From Methylocapsa sp. S129 (lineage in GTDB: Bacteria; Pseudomonadota; Alphaproteobacteria; Rhizobiales; Beijerinckiaceae), in NCBI RefSeq assembly GCF_009765995.1, contig NZ_LMUI01000060.1:142218-206217 (forward strand): DNA of 64,000 nucleotides. Reading direction: 5' to 3'. This document shows, piece by piece, positions 25,815 to 35,719 of this stretch. A program made the translations under genes and the position numbers. Numbering within the stretch: position 1 is the stretch's first letter; every line of letters starts with the position of its first letter. The notes under the pieces are model-generated. The model had not been told where the DNA came from. It ran no database searches and was given only the letters and a program-made list of their open reading frames with translations.

Positions 25815-26519
25815 CTATCGACAATGAATATCCGGCCACGCAAGAATTGTCTCGATGATATGGTCGATCAGCGCTCGAGCTTGGACATCAAGAGCAACAT
25901 TGCAGTTTGCGACATCCATTCCGCGAATGTTCTCGAGCTTCTCCTCTGTGAGCTGACGCATATCGCAGACCGTCATCCCGCGGGTAGGGCCGCGACCGAG
26001 TTGAATCTCGACCGGGCATTGCCGGCAGGTCATCAATTCCGCCGCGATAAGCGGCACAAGCGCGCAAGGATCGTGCAGTGAGGCCGTTGACAGGCGGTGA
26101 ACCTTTCGGAGCCGCTCGCGGAAGAAGGCGAAGAGGTCTCCGAAAGCCCTCGCAACTCGCCCCCCCGATCATCAGCCGCGCGATGTCGTCTTCAGTGATA
26201 CCGACTTGACGGGTCACGTTCAGGCCGACCATCCACAGCGGCGCGCCGCTTCAGAAAACGATGTTGGCCGCCTCCGGATCGCACCATATGTCGAATTCAG
26301 CCGCGACCGTGGTGTTGCCGATCCCGCTCGTACCGCCCATTACGCTGATACCTTTCAGCCAGCCCGCGAGTCGGGGTTCTTTTCGCATGACAGTCGCTAC
26401 GCCAATCCCGGCCAGCAATCCCATCCGGCGGGTGCGGGCCGCCGCCGCGCGCGCATGGAGATACGAAAGCAGACGTGAAACCTTCACGATTGAGACGACA
26501 GGCGTGGCCGGGGGAGCTC
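25815..26519 (-). pseudogene. Broken inosine-uridine nucleoside hydrolase
   Basis: Read on the minus strand, the residues match the C-terminal two thirds of a nucleoside hydrolase: MRKEPRLAGWLKG, VMGGTSGIGNTTVAAEFD, WCDPEAANIVF, then MVGLNVTRQV, LHDPCALVPLIAAEL and a LGRGPTRGMTVCD tail. An in-frame TGA interrupts it after NIVF (26251-26253). A one-base gain in a run of seven C (26160-26166) shifts the frame before the RAFGDLFAFFRERL block. The N-terminal third, with the aspartate metal site, is absent because the beta-galactosidase gene ends at 26520. The C-run could be a sequencing error, but the TGA and the truncation could not. An intact paralogue is at 63018. Confidence 0.75.
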
Positions 26520-28667
26520 CTATACTGAGTGGAGCTCGACGATAACACATCCATACGCCGGCAGGACCAGAGCGCCGTCGTCGACCGGAGCGTCGGCGAC
26601 AAGCAACGCGCCGGCGGGGACGCGCTCGAGGCGGACAGGCTCGTCCTTAGTGTTGAGGATGAAGAGCAATCGAGTGTCGCCGCTTTGGCGTAGGGTCACC
26701 TCGACACCCTCGGGCAGGTTCGGCAACAATGGTTCGACGCCGGCTTGCGCGATGAGGTCGGCAATGAGGACGCCGACGAGATTTTCGGTCAGATAGGTGC
26801 CGACATAAACGATGCTGCCCTTGCCAACGCGCCGGGAGGTAACCGCGGCCCGACCGGCGGCGAAGCGGTTAGACCAGGCGCCAAGTATCTCGGTCCCGGC
26901 GGCGAGATCGAGCAATTCATACATATGGGCGGCGGCTATCTCGTGATTGCCGATCTTCAGCAAATAGCGCCGCCGAGCCGATTCGGCGGCGAACATCTTC
27001 CGGGCAGCGCCGCCGCCATAGCGGCCCGCGAGCGCGAACAGTCCATCACCATCGATGGGCGCGAGGCGGCCAAACTCCTCAACGGTGATGCCGGCGAGCG
27101 CGGAAAGTGAAGGACCGGGGGCCGGATCGCGGATGATGTGATTATTCTCGTCACGTGAGCCAGTGCGGGCGCTGAGGATAACGGTGCCCCCGTTGCTCGC
27201 GAATTTCTCGATGCGCGCCGTCCAATCGTCCTTCCACATCAGCCAGTGAGGAACGTAGAGCACCTTCAACGGCGATAGGTCGTCTTCGGGGTGGATGTAG
27301 CCGCAAGCAATGCCGGCCCGGTAACAATGCCGATGGAGGATTATCGCATCATCGTGTGGGCTCGGCAGCCCGATCGGATAGGTGCGATGGGCCTCCTGAT
27401 TGTCGAAGTCCGATCCCGCAATGCCCACGTCCATGCGTACGTGGGTGCCAAGGATTTTGTCCTTGATGGCATTGATTTCACCAGAAAATTGCTTGGCCTC
27501 GTCATAGCGCCGGCGCGGAATGTCGTCGTGATCGACGATCCCCATCCAATATATTTCGGCGCCGAAATGGGCCGGTCGCCAGCGGAAGAACAGCACGCCA
27601 TCGGCGCCGCGCGCGACCGATGTGTACGCCATGCGGCGCATCTCCCCGGGCTCGGGCGTCATGGTGGAAAAGGTCGGCTGAGCGCCGAATCCCGACTGTT
27701 GTTCGGGCACAATGAAATTGCCGGAAAAACCACGACAGATGTCGAGATGCAGAGCCTGGATTTCGGCGTGGCCGCCGACCCGCTGCATCTCGTCGTAAAG
27801 CATGGGGTAGATGTCGTAGCCGGCGAAGTCGAGATCGGTGGAAAACTGTCCACGGAAGTCGATATCATGGAGGCGTCCCAGATTGTGAAAGATGAACCAC
27901 GCGGGATTGCTGGCGCGTAGTATTTCGACCTGGTCGTGCTGGAAGCACGCGGTGGCGACCGCGAGGAACCGGTGATAGTCCTGAACGTGCCCTGGGCTCA
28001 GGAACCCTGGCGCGTGGTCGAACGGCAGCACGATTTGATCGAAGTTGTCATAGCGGGTGGCCCAGAAATCACCGCCCCATGCGAAATTGAGCGCATCAAT
28101 CGTGTTGTAGCGGTCCTGCAGGTAGATCTGGAATTCGCGACGCGTAGCCGGCGAATAGGATTCCGACGCGGTGGTGTTGAGCTCGTTGTCCGTCTGCCAG
28201 CCAACCACATTAGGATTGTGCCGGTAGTGCTTCGCCATCGCCCCGGTTATGCGGCGGCTGTGGGCGCGGAATACTGGGCTCGAGGTATCGGCATGCTGGC
28301 GAGAGCCGTGACTAGCCTGCCGGCCATTGCCGTCGACCCGCAGCACTTCTGGATAATGCGCCGTCAGCCAGCGCGGTGGGGTGGCGGTCGGCGTGCACAT
28401 AATCGTCTTGACGCCGCGCCGCCCAAGAACGGCGATGGCGCGATCAAAGAGTTCGAAGTCGAACTGACCCTGGCGCGGCTCGAAGATGTGCCAGGCGAAC
28501 TCGCCCATTCGCACCGTGTTGAAACCCGCCGCCGCCATCCGCTCGGCGTCGCGCGCCCAATAGCTTTCGTCGACATGTTCGGGATAGTGCGGCGCTCCCA
28601 ATAGGAAGGTATCGGTATCAATCGGCCGCCACACCGAAATCGCAGCGGGACTCGTTCTGGTCTTCAC
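26520..28667 (-). CDS. GH42 beta-galactosidase
   Basis: This 715-residue glycoside hydrolase of family 42 has no signal peptide, so it acts in the cytoplasm on imported galactosides. The acid/base Glu is in VVGWQTDNE (about 162) and the nucleophile Glu in FIVPEQQSG (about 322). TPTATPPRWL and a trimerisation-type middle domain (about 400-600) are present. I chose the GTG at 28667 with GGAG nine bases upstream; upstream ATGs fall inside the ATPase gene. It is the last gene of the sugar-importer operon under probable ROK control. Confidence 0.88.
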   Translation of the reverse strand: MKTRTSPAAISVWRPIDTDTFLLGAPHYPEHVDESYWARDAERMAAAGFNTVRMGEFAWHIFEPRQGQFDFELFDRAIAVLGRRGVKTIMCTPTATPPRWLTAHYPEVLRVDGNGRQASHGSRQHADTSSPVFRAHSRRITGAMAKHYRHNPNVVGWQTDNELNTTASESYSPATRREFQIYLQDRYNTIDALNFAWGGDFWATRYDNFDQIVLPFDHAPGFLSPGHVQDYHRFLAVATACFQHDQVEILRASNPAWFIFHNLGRLHDIDFRGQFSTDLDFAGYDIYPMLYDEMQRVGGHAEIQALHLDICRGFSGNFIVPEQQSGFGAQPTFSTMTPEPGEMRRMAYTSVARGADGVLFFRWRPAHFGAEIYWMGIVDHDDIPRRRYDEAKQFSGEINAIKDKILGTHVRMDVGIAGSDFDNQEAHRTYPIGLPSPHDDAIILHRHCYRAGIACGYIHPEDDLSPLKVLYVPHWLMWKDDWTARIEKFASNGGTVILSARTGSRDENNHIIRDPAPGPSLSALAGITVEEFGRLAPIDGDGLFALAGRYGGGAARKMFAAESARRRYLLKIGNHEIAAAHMYELLDLAAGTEILGAWSNRFAAGRAAVTSRRVGKGSIVYVGTYLTENLVGVLIADLIAQAGVEPLLPNLPEGVEVTLRQSGDTRLLFILNTKDEPVRLERVPAGALLVADAPVDDGALVLPAYGCVIVELHSV

Positions 28668-28692
28668 GTCAAAAACTCCGGGATTTGGGTCG

Positions 28693-29826
<1,134 letters not shown>

Positions 29827-29872
29827 GGCGATGAATTCCTGAGGCTTGCGGGCACGGGCGGTGGAGGCATGT

Positions 29873-30724
29873 TCATCCCTTGACGGCGCCCATGGTGAGG
29901 CCTGCGATGAAGTGGCGCTGCATGAGGAAGAACATGACAACCGGCGGAACGGCGACGATCATGGTGGCCGCCGAGATGATGTTCCATTCGGACACGTATT
30001 GTCCGCGCAGGTTCGCAAGGCCCGCCGTCACCGGTTTCACAGTGTCGCTGATGGTCAAAACCACCGCCCAGAAATAATCGTTCCAAATGAAGGTGAAGGT
30101 CAAAATGGCGAGCGCCGCGAAGGCTGGGCGAACCAGGGGAAACACCACGTGCCGGAGGATCTGGGCGGGGGAGGCGCCCTCGGCTCGCGCCGCTTCGAAC
30201 AACTCGTCGGGGAGGGCCGCGACGAAATTACGCATGAACAGCGTCGCAAAGCCGGTCTGGAAGGCGACGTGAAAGATGATCAGCGCAAAGGTCGTGTCGT
30301 AGAGCCCGAGGCGCACCATTAAGTCCCGGACGGGGATCATCATGATCTGGGCCGGCATGAAATTGCCGCCGACGAACACGGCGAACAGCGCCATGTTGCC
30401 GCGAAACCTGTACTTTGCCAGCACGAAGCCCGAAAGCGTCGAAAGAACGAGGACGCCAATCACCGACGGGACAGTGATGAGGAGGCTATTGAGAAAATAC
30501 TGCGCCATCGGCGTCCGGGAGAAGACGCCAGTATAGTTATCGATGAGGTTGAACTGGGTCGGCCAGCCCCAGAGATTGCCGTTCGCGACATCCGCCGATG
30601 AACGAAATGAAGTGAGGATGATGGCGAAGAGCGGCGCCAGCCAAACTACGAGAATGGCGATGACGAGGACGAGGTAGAGCCGGCGCTCGGTTCTGGCGGT
30701 CGGCGGAATCGGGCGCGGATACAT
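29873..30724 (-). CDS. Sugar ABC transporter permease, MalG/UgpE-like
   Basis: This 283-residue permease has an N-terminal membrane anchor (LYLVLVIAILVVWLAPLFAI), about six segments and the coupling loop EAARAEGASPAQILRHVVFPL. The ATG at 30724 overlaps the previous stop by one base (TGATG). It pairs with the permease encoded upstream. Confidence 0.9.
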   Translation of the reverse strand: MYPRPIPPTARTERRLYLVLVIAILVVWLAPLFAIILTSFRSSADVANGNLWGWPTQFNLIDNYTGVFSRTPMAQYFLNSLLITVPSVIGVLVLSTLSGFVLAKYRFRGNMALFAVFVGGNFMPAQIMMIPVRDLMVRLGLYDTTFALIIFHVAFQTGFATLFMRNFVAALPDELFEAARAEGASPAQILRHVVFPLVRPAFAALAILTFTFIWNDYFWAVVLTISDTVKPVTAGLANLRGQYVSEWNIISAATMIVAVPPVVMFFLMQRHFIAGLTMGAVKG

Positions 30725-31605
30725 CAGGATCTCGCCTCGGCGCGAATGATGCGGCTCAGATACCAGGCGATGAACACGGCCATGATGGCCAGCAGCACGG
30801 TCGCGATCGCCGCGCCATAGCCGAACCGGTACGAGAAGATCGACTGCTCGTACATTTGGTAGGCCAGCACCGAAGATGAGCCGAAAGGGCCGCCCTGGGT
30901 CATCACCGAGACCATGTCGAAGGAGCGCAATGCGCCGATCGCGGTAATGGCAATGGCGATGAAGGTGACCTGCGTCAGTTGCGGCAGCACCACGTGGCGC
31001 AACATGTTCCAGCCCTTGGCCCCGTCGACCCGCCCGGCCCCGATCAAGTCGCTGCTGAGGCTGTTGAGGCCGGCCAGGTAAAGCACCATGCAGAAGGCGA
31101 TCTGGGGCCAGAGCGCGGCGAATACGACGGCGAAGGTCACAAAGTGTTCGTCGGAAAGCAGCGCCGGCGCGGTAGCGCCGAAGGCGGAGAAAATCAGCGC
31201 GAGGAGACCAAAGCCAGGGGTGTAGACCCAGGTGAACACCACCCCGACGGCGACCGAGGCCAGGACCAGCGGCACGAAGAACAGCGACTTCAGAATGCGC
31301 ATGCCGGCGATCTGCTGGTTGACGAGAAGCGCGATGCCAAGACCGGCGGGCGGCGCCGCCATGAAGATGATGAGCCAGATGAGGTTGTTCTTGAGCGACA
31401 CGAAGAATTGCGGATCGCCGAACAGCTCCCGGTAGTTGTCGAGGCCGACCCAGGTCATCGCGCCCATGCCGTCCCAGTCGTGCAGGCTGATCCACAAGCT
31501 TTGCAGCGACGACAGCACGATGACGACGCCGAACAGAATGATGGCGGGAAGAATGAACAGGGTAGGCGTAGCCCATCCGCTTTGTCGGCGCCAAATGCTG
31601 GTCAT
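30724..31605 (-). CDS. Sugar ABC transporter permease, MalF/UgpA-like
   Basis: This 293-residue permease has about six membrane segments, beginning LFILPAIILFGVVIVLSSLQ, and a GRVDGAKGWNMLRHVVLPQL coupling loop near 187-206. It is separated from the binding-protein gene by 70 bases that contain two competing hairpins, and is coupled to the next permease. Confidence 0.9.
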   Translation of the reverse strand: MTSIWRRQSGWATPTLFILPAIILFGVVIVLSSLQSLWISLHDWDGMGAMTWVGLDNYRELFGDPQFFVSLKNNLIWLIIFMAAPPAGLGIALLVNQQIAGMRILKSLFFVPLVLASVAVGVVFTWVYTPGFGLLALIFSAFGATAPALLSDEHFVTFAVVFAALWPQIAFCMVLYLAGLNSLSSDLIGAGRVDGAKGWNMLRHVVLPQLTQVTFIAIAITAIGALRSFDMVSVMTQGGPFGSSSVLAYQMYEQSIFSYRFGYGAAIATVLLAIMAVFIAWYLSRIIRAEARS

Positions 31606-31613
31606 CTCTATGT

Positions 31614-31655
31614 CTTCGCGTGCGAACGCGAAGGGCGGAACGGGCCCACCCTTCG
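31614..31655 (-). promoter_or_regulatory. Two mutually exclusive hairpins between binding protein and permease genes
   Basis: In the minus-strand RNA, 31655-31629 can form a ten-pair hairpin (CGAAGGGUGG with CCGCCCUUCG, one G-U pair). The 3' arm of that hairpin overlaps the 5' arm of an eight-pair one at 31633-31614 (CUUCGCGU with ACGCGAAG), so only one can form at a time. Hairpins after a binding-protein gene commonly lower downstream expression. No U-tract is present. Confidence 0.5.
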
Positions 31656-31675
31656 TCCGTTGCCGGGATGGGAGG

Positions 31676-32947
31676 TCAGATCTTGAAGATGCGCTTCCGC
31701 GTTTCGTCCAGGCGCTTCAGGATGTCGGCACGGCGCTCGGGATGGGTCATATATTCCTGGAACGCGTTGAGACCGACCTGCGCCATATCGGGGTCGGTGT
31801 CGCGATCGTAGTACTGCGACGTGCCCTCGACCGTCTTGAGGCTTTGCAAGGCCTGGTTGATGAGGGGATCGGCGCTTGCCGGCGCATCGGTGCGCGGCGA
31901 GATATTGCCGGTCGGCTCAAGATAGGTCGACAGGTTTTCGGGCCTGTAGAAAAAGGCCAGGAAGTCGCGCGCCAATTCCTTGTTCTTGGCATTGGCCGGA
32001 ATGTGCACCGAATCCACTGAAAAGTCCTCGAAGCGGCCTATATCGGCGATCTTGGGGAACGGTGCGAAGGTCAGATTGGGTTGAGCGTCGGCGGGAATGG
32101 CGTATTTGATGAAGTTCCCCAGGTTCATCATCCCGGCCTTCTTCTGTCCGAGCAAAGCGCCCGCTTCCTGCCAGCCATAGGACGACCCGTTCGGGAGGAA
32201 AAAGCCCGCCTTGATCAACTGGTCCCAATGGTCGAAGACGGGCGCCAGCAAGGGATCGAGATAGCTGAGCTGACCGTCCATCAAGGCCATGTGGGTCTTG
32301 AGGCCGTTGATGCGCAGGTTCATCTCGTCGAAGAACCCGGCCGCTGGCCAGAGTTCCTTGGTGCCCATGGCGAGGGGCACGAGGCCCGCGGTCTTGGCTT
32401 TTTCGCCGTAATCGAGCGTCTCTTCCCAGGTCGTCGGCACGGTGAGCTTGTTGGCCTCGAACACGTCCTTGAGGTAGAAATTGCCCCAGAGCGTGCCTCC
32501 CATGGGCAGGCCGTACTGCTTGCCGTCGACGGTGACGGAACCGATCGTGCCGCCGAGCGGTCCTTTGAGGTCTTCGCGTGCGATAAGGTCGGAGATGTCG
32601 TCGAAAAGGTTGCGCTTGACGAACGCCTTCATGCGGTTGCCTGAAAACCAGAAGCAGATGTCGGGCGCGCCGGCCACCAGATAGTTCCGGATGGCTGTCT
32701 TATTGGCCTCGTGATCCATATTATTGATCACGACTTTGACGCCCGACTGCGCCTCGAAGGCGGTGGCGATCTTGGCGAAGACCGCGTTGGCGTTGGCGTT
32801 GCTCTGGTCGTTGATGATGGTAATCTGCTTGGTTTGCGCAATGGCGGGCATGGGGAAACCGCCCATGGCCGCGAGCGTGGCGCTGCCGCCGACCGCTTTC
32901 AGAAAGGCGCGGCGATTCGCCGTCGACCCGAGCGGGGTGTGCTCCAT
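31676..32947 (-). CDS. Extracellular sugar-binding protein (family 1)
   Basis: This 423-residue binding protein of the MalE/UgpB class has a twin-arginine-type signal (NRRAFLKAVGGSATLAAMGG). The mature part opens TIINDQSNANANAVFAKIAT. Later text such as DICFWFSGNRMKAFVKRNL and FPKIADIGRFEDFSVDSVHI is typical of the class. The ATG at 32947 is preceded by GGGAGGAGAC. It is the first gene of the galactoside operon, divergent from ROK, and probably binds a galactoside or related oligosaccharide. Confidence 0.9.
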   Translation of the reverse strand: MEHTPLGSTANRRAFLKAVGGSATLAAMGGFPMPAIAQTKQITIINDQSNANANAVFAKIATAFEAQSGVKVVINNMDHEANKTAIRNYLVAGAPDICFWFSGNRMKAFVKRNLFDDISDLIAREDLKGPLGGTIGSVTVDGKQYGLPMGGTLWGNFYLKDVFEANKLTVPTTWEETLDYGEKAKTAGLVPLAMGTKELWPAAGFFDEMNLRINGLKTHMALMDGQLSYLDPLLAPVFDHWDQLIKAGFFLPNGSSYGWQEAGALLGQKKAGMMNLGNFIKYAIPADAQPNLTFAPFPKIADIGRFEDFSVDSVHIPANAKNKELARDFLAFFYRPENLSTYLEPTGNISPRTDAPASADPLINQALQSLKTVEGTSQYYDRDTDPDMAQVGLNAFQEYMTHPERRADILKRLDETRKRIFKI

Positions 32948-33031
32948 AATGTCTCCTCCCAGAGATAATGCGATCAATCCTGACCGTTGATCGCGGGGTA
33001 GTGTAGACATTCTCGAAGCGTGGATCAATAA

Positions 33032-33048
33032 TTAATTTACAAAATTAA
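33032..33048. promoter_or_regulatory. Candidate ROK operator
   Basis: TTAATTT and AAATTAA form a perfect 7-3-7 inverted repeat in an AT-rich stretch between the divergent binding-protein and ROK genes. It resembles NagC/Mlc-type sites, which have AT-rich TTATTT-like half-sites. It lies 16 bases upstream of the ROK start. Confidence 0.6.
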
Positions 33049-33063
33049 CAATGGAGACAATGT

Positions 33064-34242
33064 GTGCGACTGAAGGGCGACCCGAGCACCTCGCGAGCGA
33101 TGAATCGGCGATTGATACTCAATCTCCTGCGGGCCGACGGCCCCAGGAGTCGGGCGGACATCGCCATCGCTACCGGTCTCAGTCGGGCGGCCGTGACGTT
33201 TGTCATCGCGGACCTGCTTAGCGAGAATTTCCTCATCGAAGGAGAAACGCGGGTGGGCAATAGCGGGCGGCGTCCGATTCCGCTCGACATCAATTATGCG
33301 GGCCGGCTGGTGGTCGGCGTACAGCTGCGAGTAGGCGCGATCGCCTGCGTTTTGACCGACCTGGCGACCACGCCGATCGCCTCGCTGCAACTGCCGCTAC
33401 CCGATCACCGACCTGAGACGGTAGGGAAGGTTGCCGCCGAAGCGTCGCGGCGCCTTCTCGCCAAAGTCGTAGCCCCCAATGCCGGCATTACCGGCATCGG
33501 CCTTGCCGTGCCGGGCATTGTCGACACCGCTAGCGGGGTATGCCGCCGATGCCATCGGTTTGATTGGACGGATGTGCCGATCGGGGCGATTCTGGCCGAC
33601 GAGGTGCGCGTTCCCGTGTGGGTCGACGACGACACCAACGCCTTTGCGTTATCGCAGCAACTGTTCGGGCCGGCGCGCAATCGAAAGACCGTCGGGGCGC
33701 TGGCGATCGGCGCGGGCGTCAGCTGCGCGGTCATTGTGGAAGGCAGCGTTCACCACGGCGCCAATGGAGCGGCGGGCAAGCTCGGGCACATCACAGTCGA
33801 TCCAGAGGGGCCGATGTGCGAATGCGGTCGGCGAGGATGTTTGCAGACCTTGTTCTCGGAGCCGGCGTTGGTGCAGCGCTGGCGTGAGCGCCGCTCGCTC
33901 GGGCCCGAAATGACGCGTCACGATATGCTCGCGGCGGCGCAGGCCGGCGATGCCGACGCGATCGGTCTGCTCGCCGAAGCGGGTGAGGGGATAGGTCGGC
34001 TGCTCGGAGACTTCTGCAATATCGTCGATCCGGAAGTCATCGTCGTCGGCGGCGAGGCGGTCGTCTTCGGCGACCTGTTGTTCGACCCGATGCGCGCGGC
34101 GCTCAAGCGCTTCGTTCTATGGGCGCCGCCGCCGATACAGCCGGATTGGACCGATAATTCGTGGGCGCGGGGCGCGGCAGCCCTGGCGACCCAGCAGCTC
34201 TTCGACTTTGAGGCCGTATCAGGCAATGTTCGCGCCGGCTGA
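33064..34242 (+). CDS. ROK-family transcriptional repressor
   Basis: This 392-residue protein has an N-terminal helix-turn-helix (MNRRLILNLLRADGPRSRADIA, then ATGLSRAAVT) and a ROK sugar-kinase-like domain. The zinc motif is seen as CECGRRGCLQ near 258-267, with GKLGHITVD just before. A GTG start at 33064 gives this frame; no strong ribosome site is evident. It is divergent from the galactoside importer and GH42 operon and most likely represses it in the absence of sugar. Confidence 0.85.
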   Translation: MRLKGDPSTSRAMNRRLILNLLRADGPRSRADIAIATGLSRAAVTFVIADLLSENFLIEGETRVGNSGRRPIPLDINYAGRLVVGVQLRVGAIACVLTDLATTPIASLQLPLPDHRPETVGKVAAEASRRLLAKVVAPNAGITGIGLAVPGIVDTASGVCRRCHRFDWTDVPIGAILADEVRVPVWVDDDTNAFALSQQLFGPARNRKTVGALAIGAGVSCAVIVEGSVHHGANGAAGKLGHITVDPEGPMCECGRRGCLQTLFSEPALVQRWRERRSLGPEMTRHDMLAAAQAGDADAIGLLAEAGEGIGRLLGDFCNIVDPEVIVVGGEAVVFGDLLFDPMRAALKRFVLWAPPPIQPDWTDNSWARGAAALATQQLFDFEAVSGNVRAG

Positions 34243-34373
34243 GCAGATTCCCAGCCGATGCGGCGTTCCTCTACCAATGCGTCGAGCGAGCTATTTGCGC
34301 CACACCCCGCGGACGGCCAAACGCTCCATCTCAGGAGAAAAACTAACGATCGGGCCTGGAAGGCTGCAAGTCG

Positions 34374-35459
34374 TCAGACTGCCGGGACGTTGCGGCCGGC
34401 GCCCCGTGGTTTAATGCGTTTCGACGGCGTCCGGGCTCCGTCGCTGGCTCTCACGATGAGTCGCGCGCCGACCAGTATCTTGACGGCTGGTTGGGCCTCA
34501 GAGGCGTTGATAAGGTCATCCAGCATAGCGACGGCGAGATAGCCGATCTTGCGCTTGGACACGTCGATCGTGGTCAACGGCGGGTCGAGCGTCGCGCTCA
34601 GTGGCAGGTTATCAAATCCGATGATCGAAACGTCCTTGGGGATGCGGATGTTGTGCTCCCGGAGCGCCTTGATGAAGCCATAGGCGATCACATCGTTTGT
34701 GCAGAAATAGCATTCGGCCAGGTTCGGCCGCCCTTTGAGCCATGCCATCGCATCGGCATAGGCGCCGTCCAAAGTGGACTCGAACGAGACGACATCCGCC
34801 TCTCGCACGTCCAGTTGGAGGCGATGCATGTTCTTGAAGAAGGCCTCTCGACGTAAGCGGAAGTTGGTCGTGTCGACGTGGCTGGCGACGAAGCCAATGC
34901 GGGAAAACTGCCGGCCCTTGAAGTGGGACAGCACCTGGAACACCGCGTCCTCATTGTTCATGTTGACGAAGGTGGCGTCGAGCACGTCAAAGAAGGTGTC
35001 GATGAATACGGTCGGCAGCCCGGCACTCTGAATGGCTTTGACATCCGCTTCCGAAAGCTCCGTGCCGAGCGCGATGATTCCGCGCGCGGACGCGCCAGCC
35101 AGGGAGGCGACAATGGCGTCGATCGACTGTTCCTCGTGGCTCACCACTTCCAGCGCATAGCCACGCCGCCCCGCCTCGACCGACATGCCGTCAATGTAGT
35201 CCGAGATGAAATGGCTGTGGTCGCGGTTGACGGTATGGGCGTGCTTGGAGATCTTCAGGAATCGGAGCGAGTCGCTCGGCTCGGCCCCGCCTTTGCTGCT
35301 CCGCGGACGGTATTCGAGGCGGGCCGTCGTCTCGAGAACGCGGGCGCGAGTCGTGCCCGAGATTTCTCCCTTGCCGTTCAGCACCAGGGACACAGTGGCG
35401 GGCGACACGCCTGCAGCGTCGGCGATGTCGCGTAGCGTCGGCTTTTTTCTATCTGTCAT
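34374..35459 (-). CDS. LacI-family transcriptional regulator
   Basis: This 361-residue regulator has the LacI helix-turn-helix at the start (PTLRDIADAAGVSPATVSLVLNGK) and a periplasmic-binding-like effector domain with GFDNLPLSATLDPPLTTIDV near the end. The ATG at 35459 gives the family start. It is divergent from dhaK and the ribose-type importer and is expected to respond to their sugar or phosphorylated product. Confidence 0.88.
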   Translation of the reverse strand: MTDRKKPTLRDIADAAGVSPATVSLVLNGKGEISGTTRARVLETTARLEYRPRSSKGGAEPSDSLRFLKISKHAHTVNRDHSHFISDYIDGMSVEAGRRGYALEVVSHEEQSIDAIVASLAGASARGIIALGTELSEADVKAIQSAGLPTVFIDTFFDVLDATFVNMNNEDAVFQVLSHFKGRQFSRIGFVASHVDTTNFRLRREAFFKNMHRLQLDVREADVVSFESTLDGAYADAMAWLKGRPNLAECYFCTNDVIAYGFIKALREHNIRIPKDVSIIGFDNLPLSATLDPPLTTIDVSKRKIGYLAVAMLDDLINASEAQPAVKILVGARLIVRASDGARTPSKRIKPRGAGRNVPAV

Positions 35460-35585
35460 CAGGGAGATGGCTTCGCAGGGCGGAGTCGAGCAGCGCAAGC
35501 GCGTCGCCAGATACAGAACGACTTTGTAGGCGAAACGCAACCGCGATTTTGCCCGCTTGCGCGAGGCGCAGGGTCGTGTTATTTT

Positions 35586-35618
35586 TTTCACTAAAGAAAC
35601 GCAAGTTTTACTAAACTT
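35586..35618. promoter_or_regulatory. Tandem TTTYACTAAA elements upstream of dhaK
   Basis: TTTCACTAAA (35586-35595) and TTTTACTAAA (35606-35615) are repeated with a 20-base period. The second is inside a 6-4-6 inverted repeat (AAGTTT, AAACTT, 35603-35618). They lie in an AT-rich stretch between the LacI gene and dhaK, about 100 bases before dhaK, so they may be operator sites for this LacI protein. Confidence 0.5.
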
Positions 35619-35719
35619 AAAAACCGCAAACATGTTGCGGAGCGGGGATCATCCGCATGACGGCCGACTGTCCGTCATGCGCGAGCTCCCGTAGCGAAGG
35701 GAAAAGTCGGGAAACGCTC

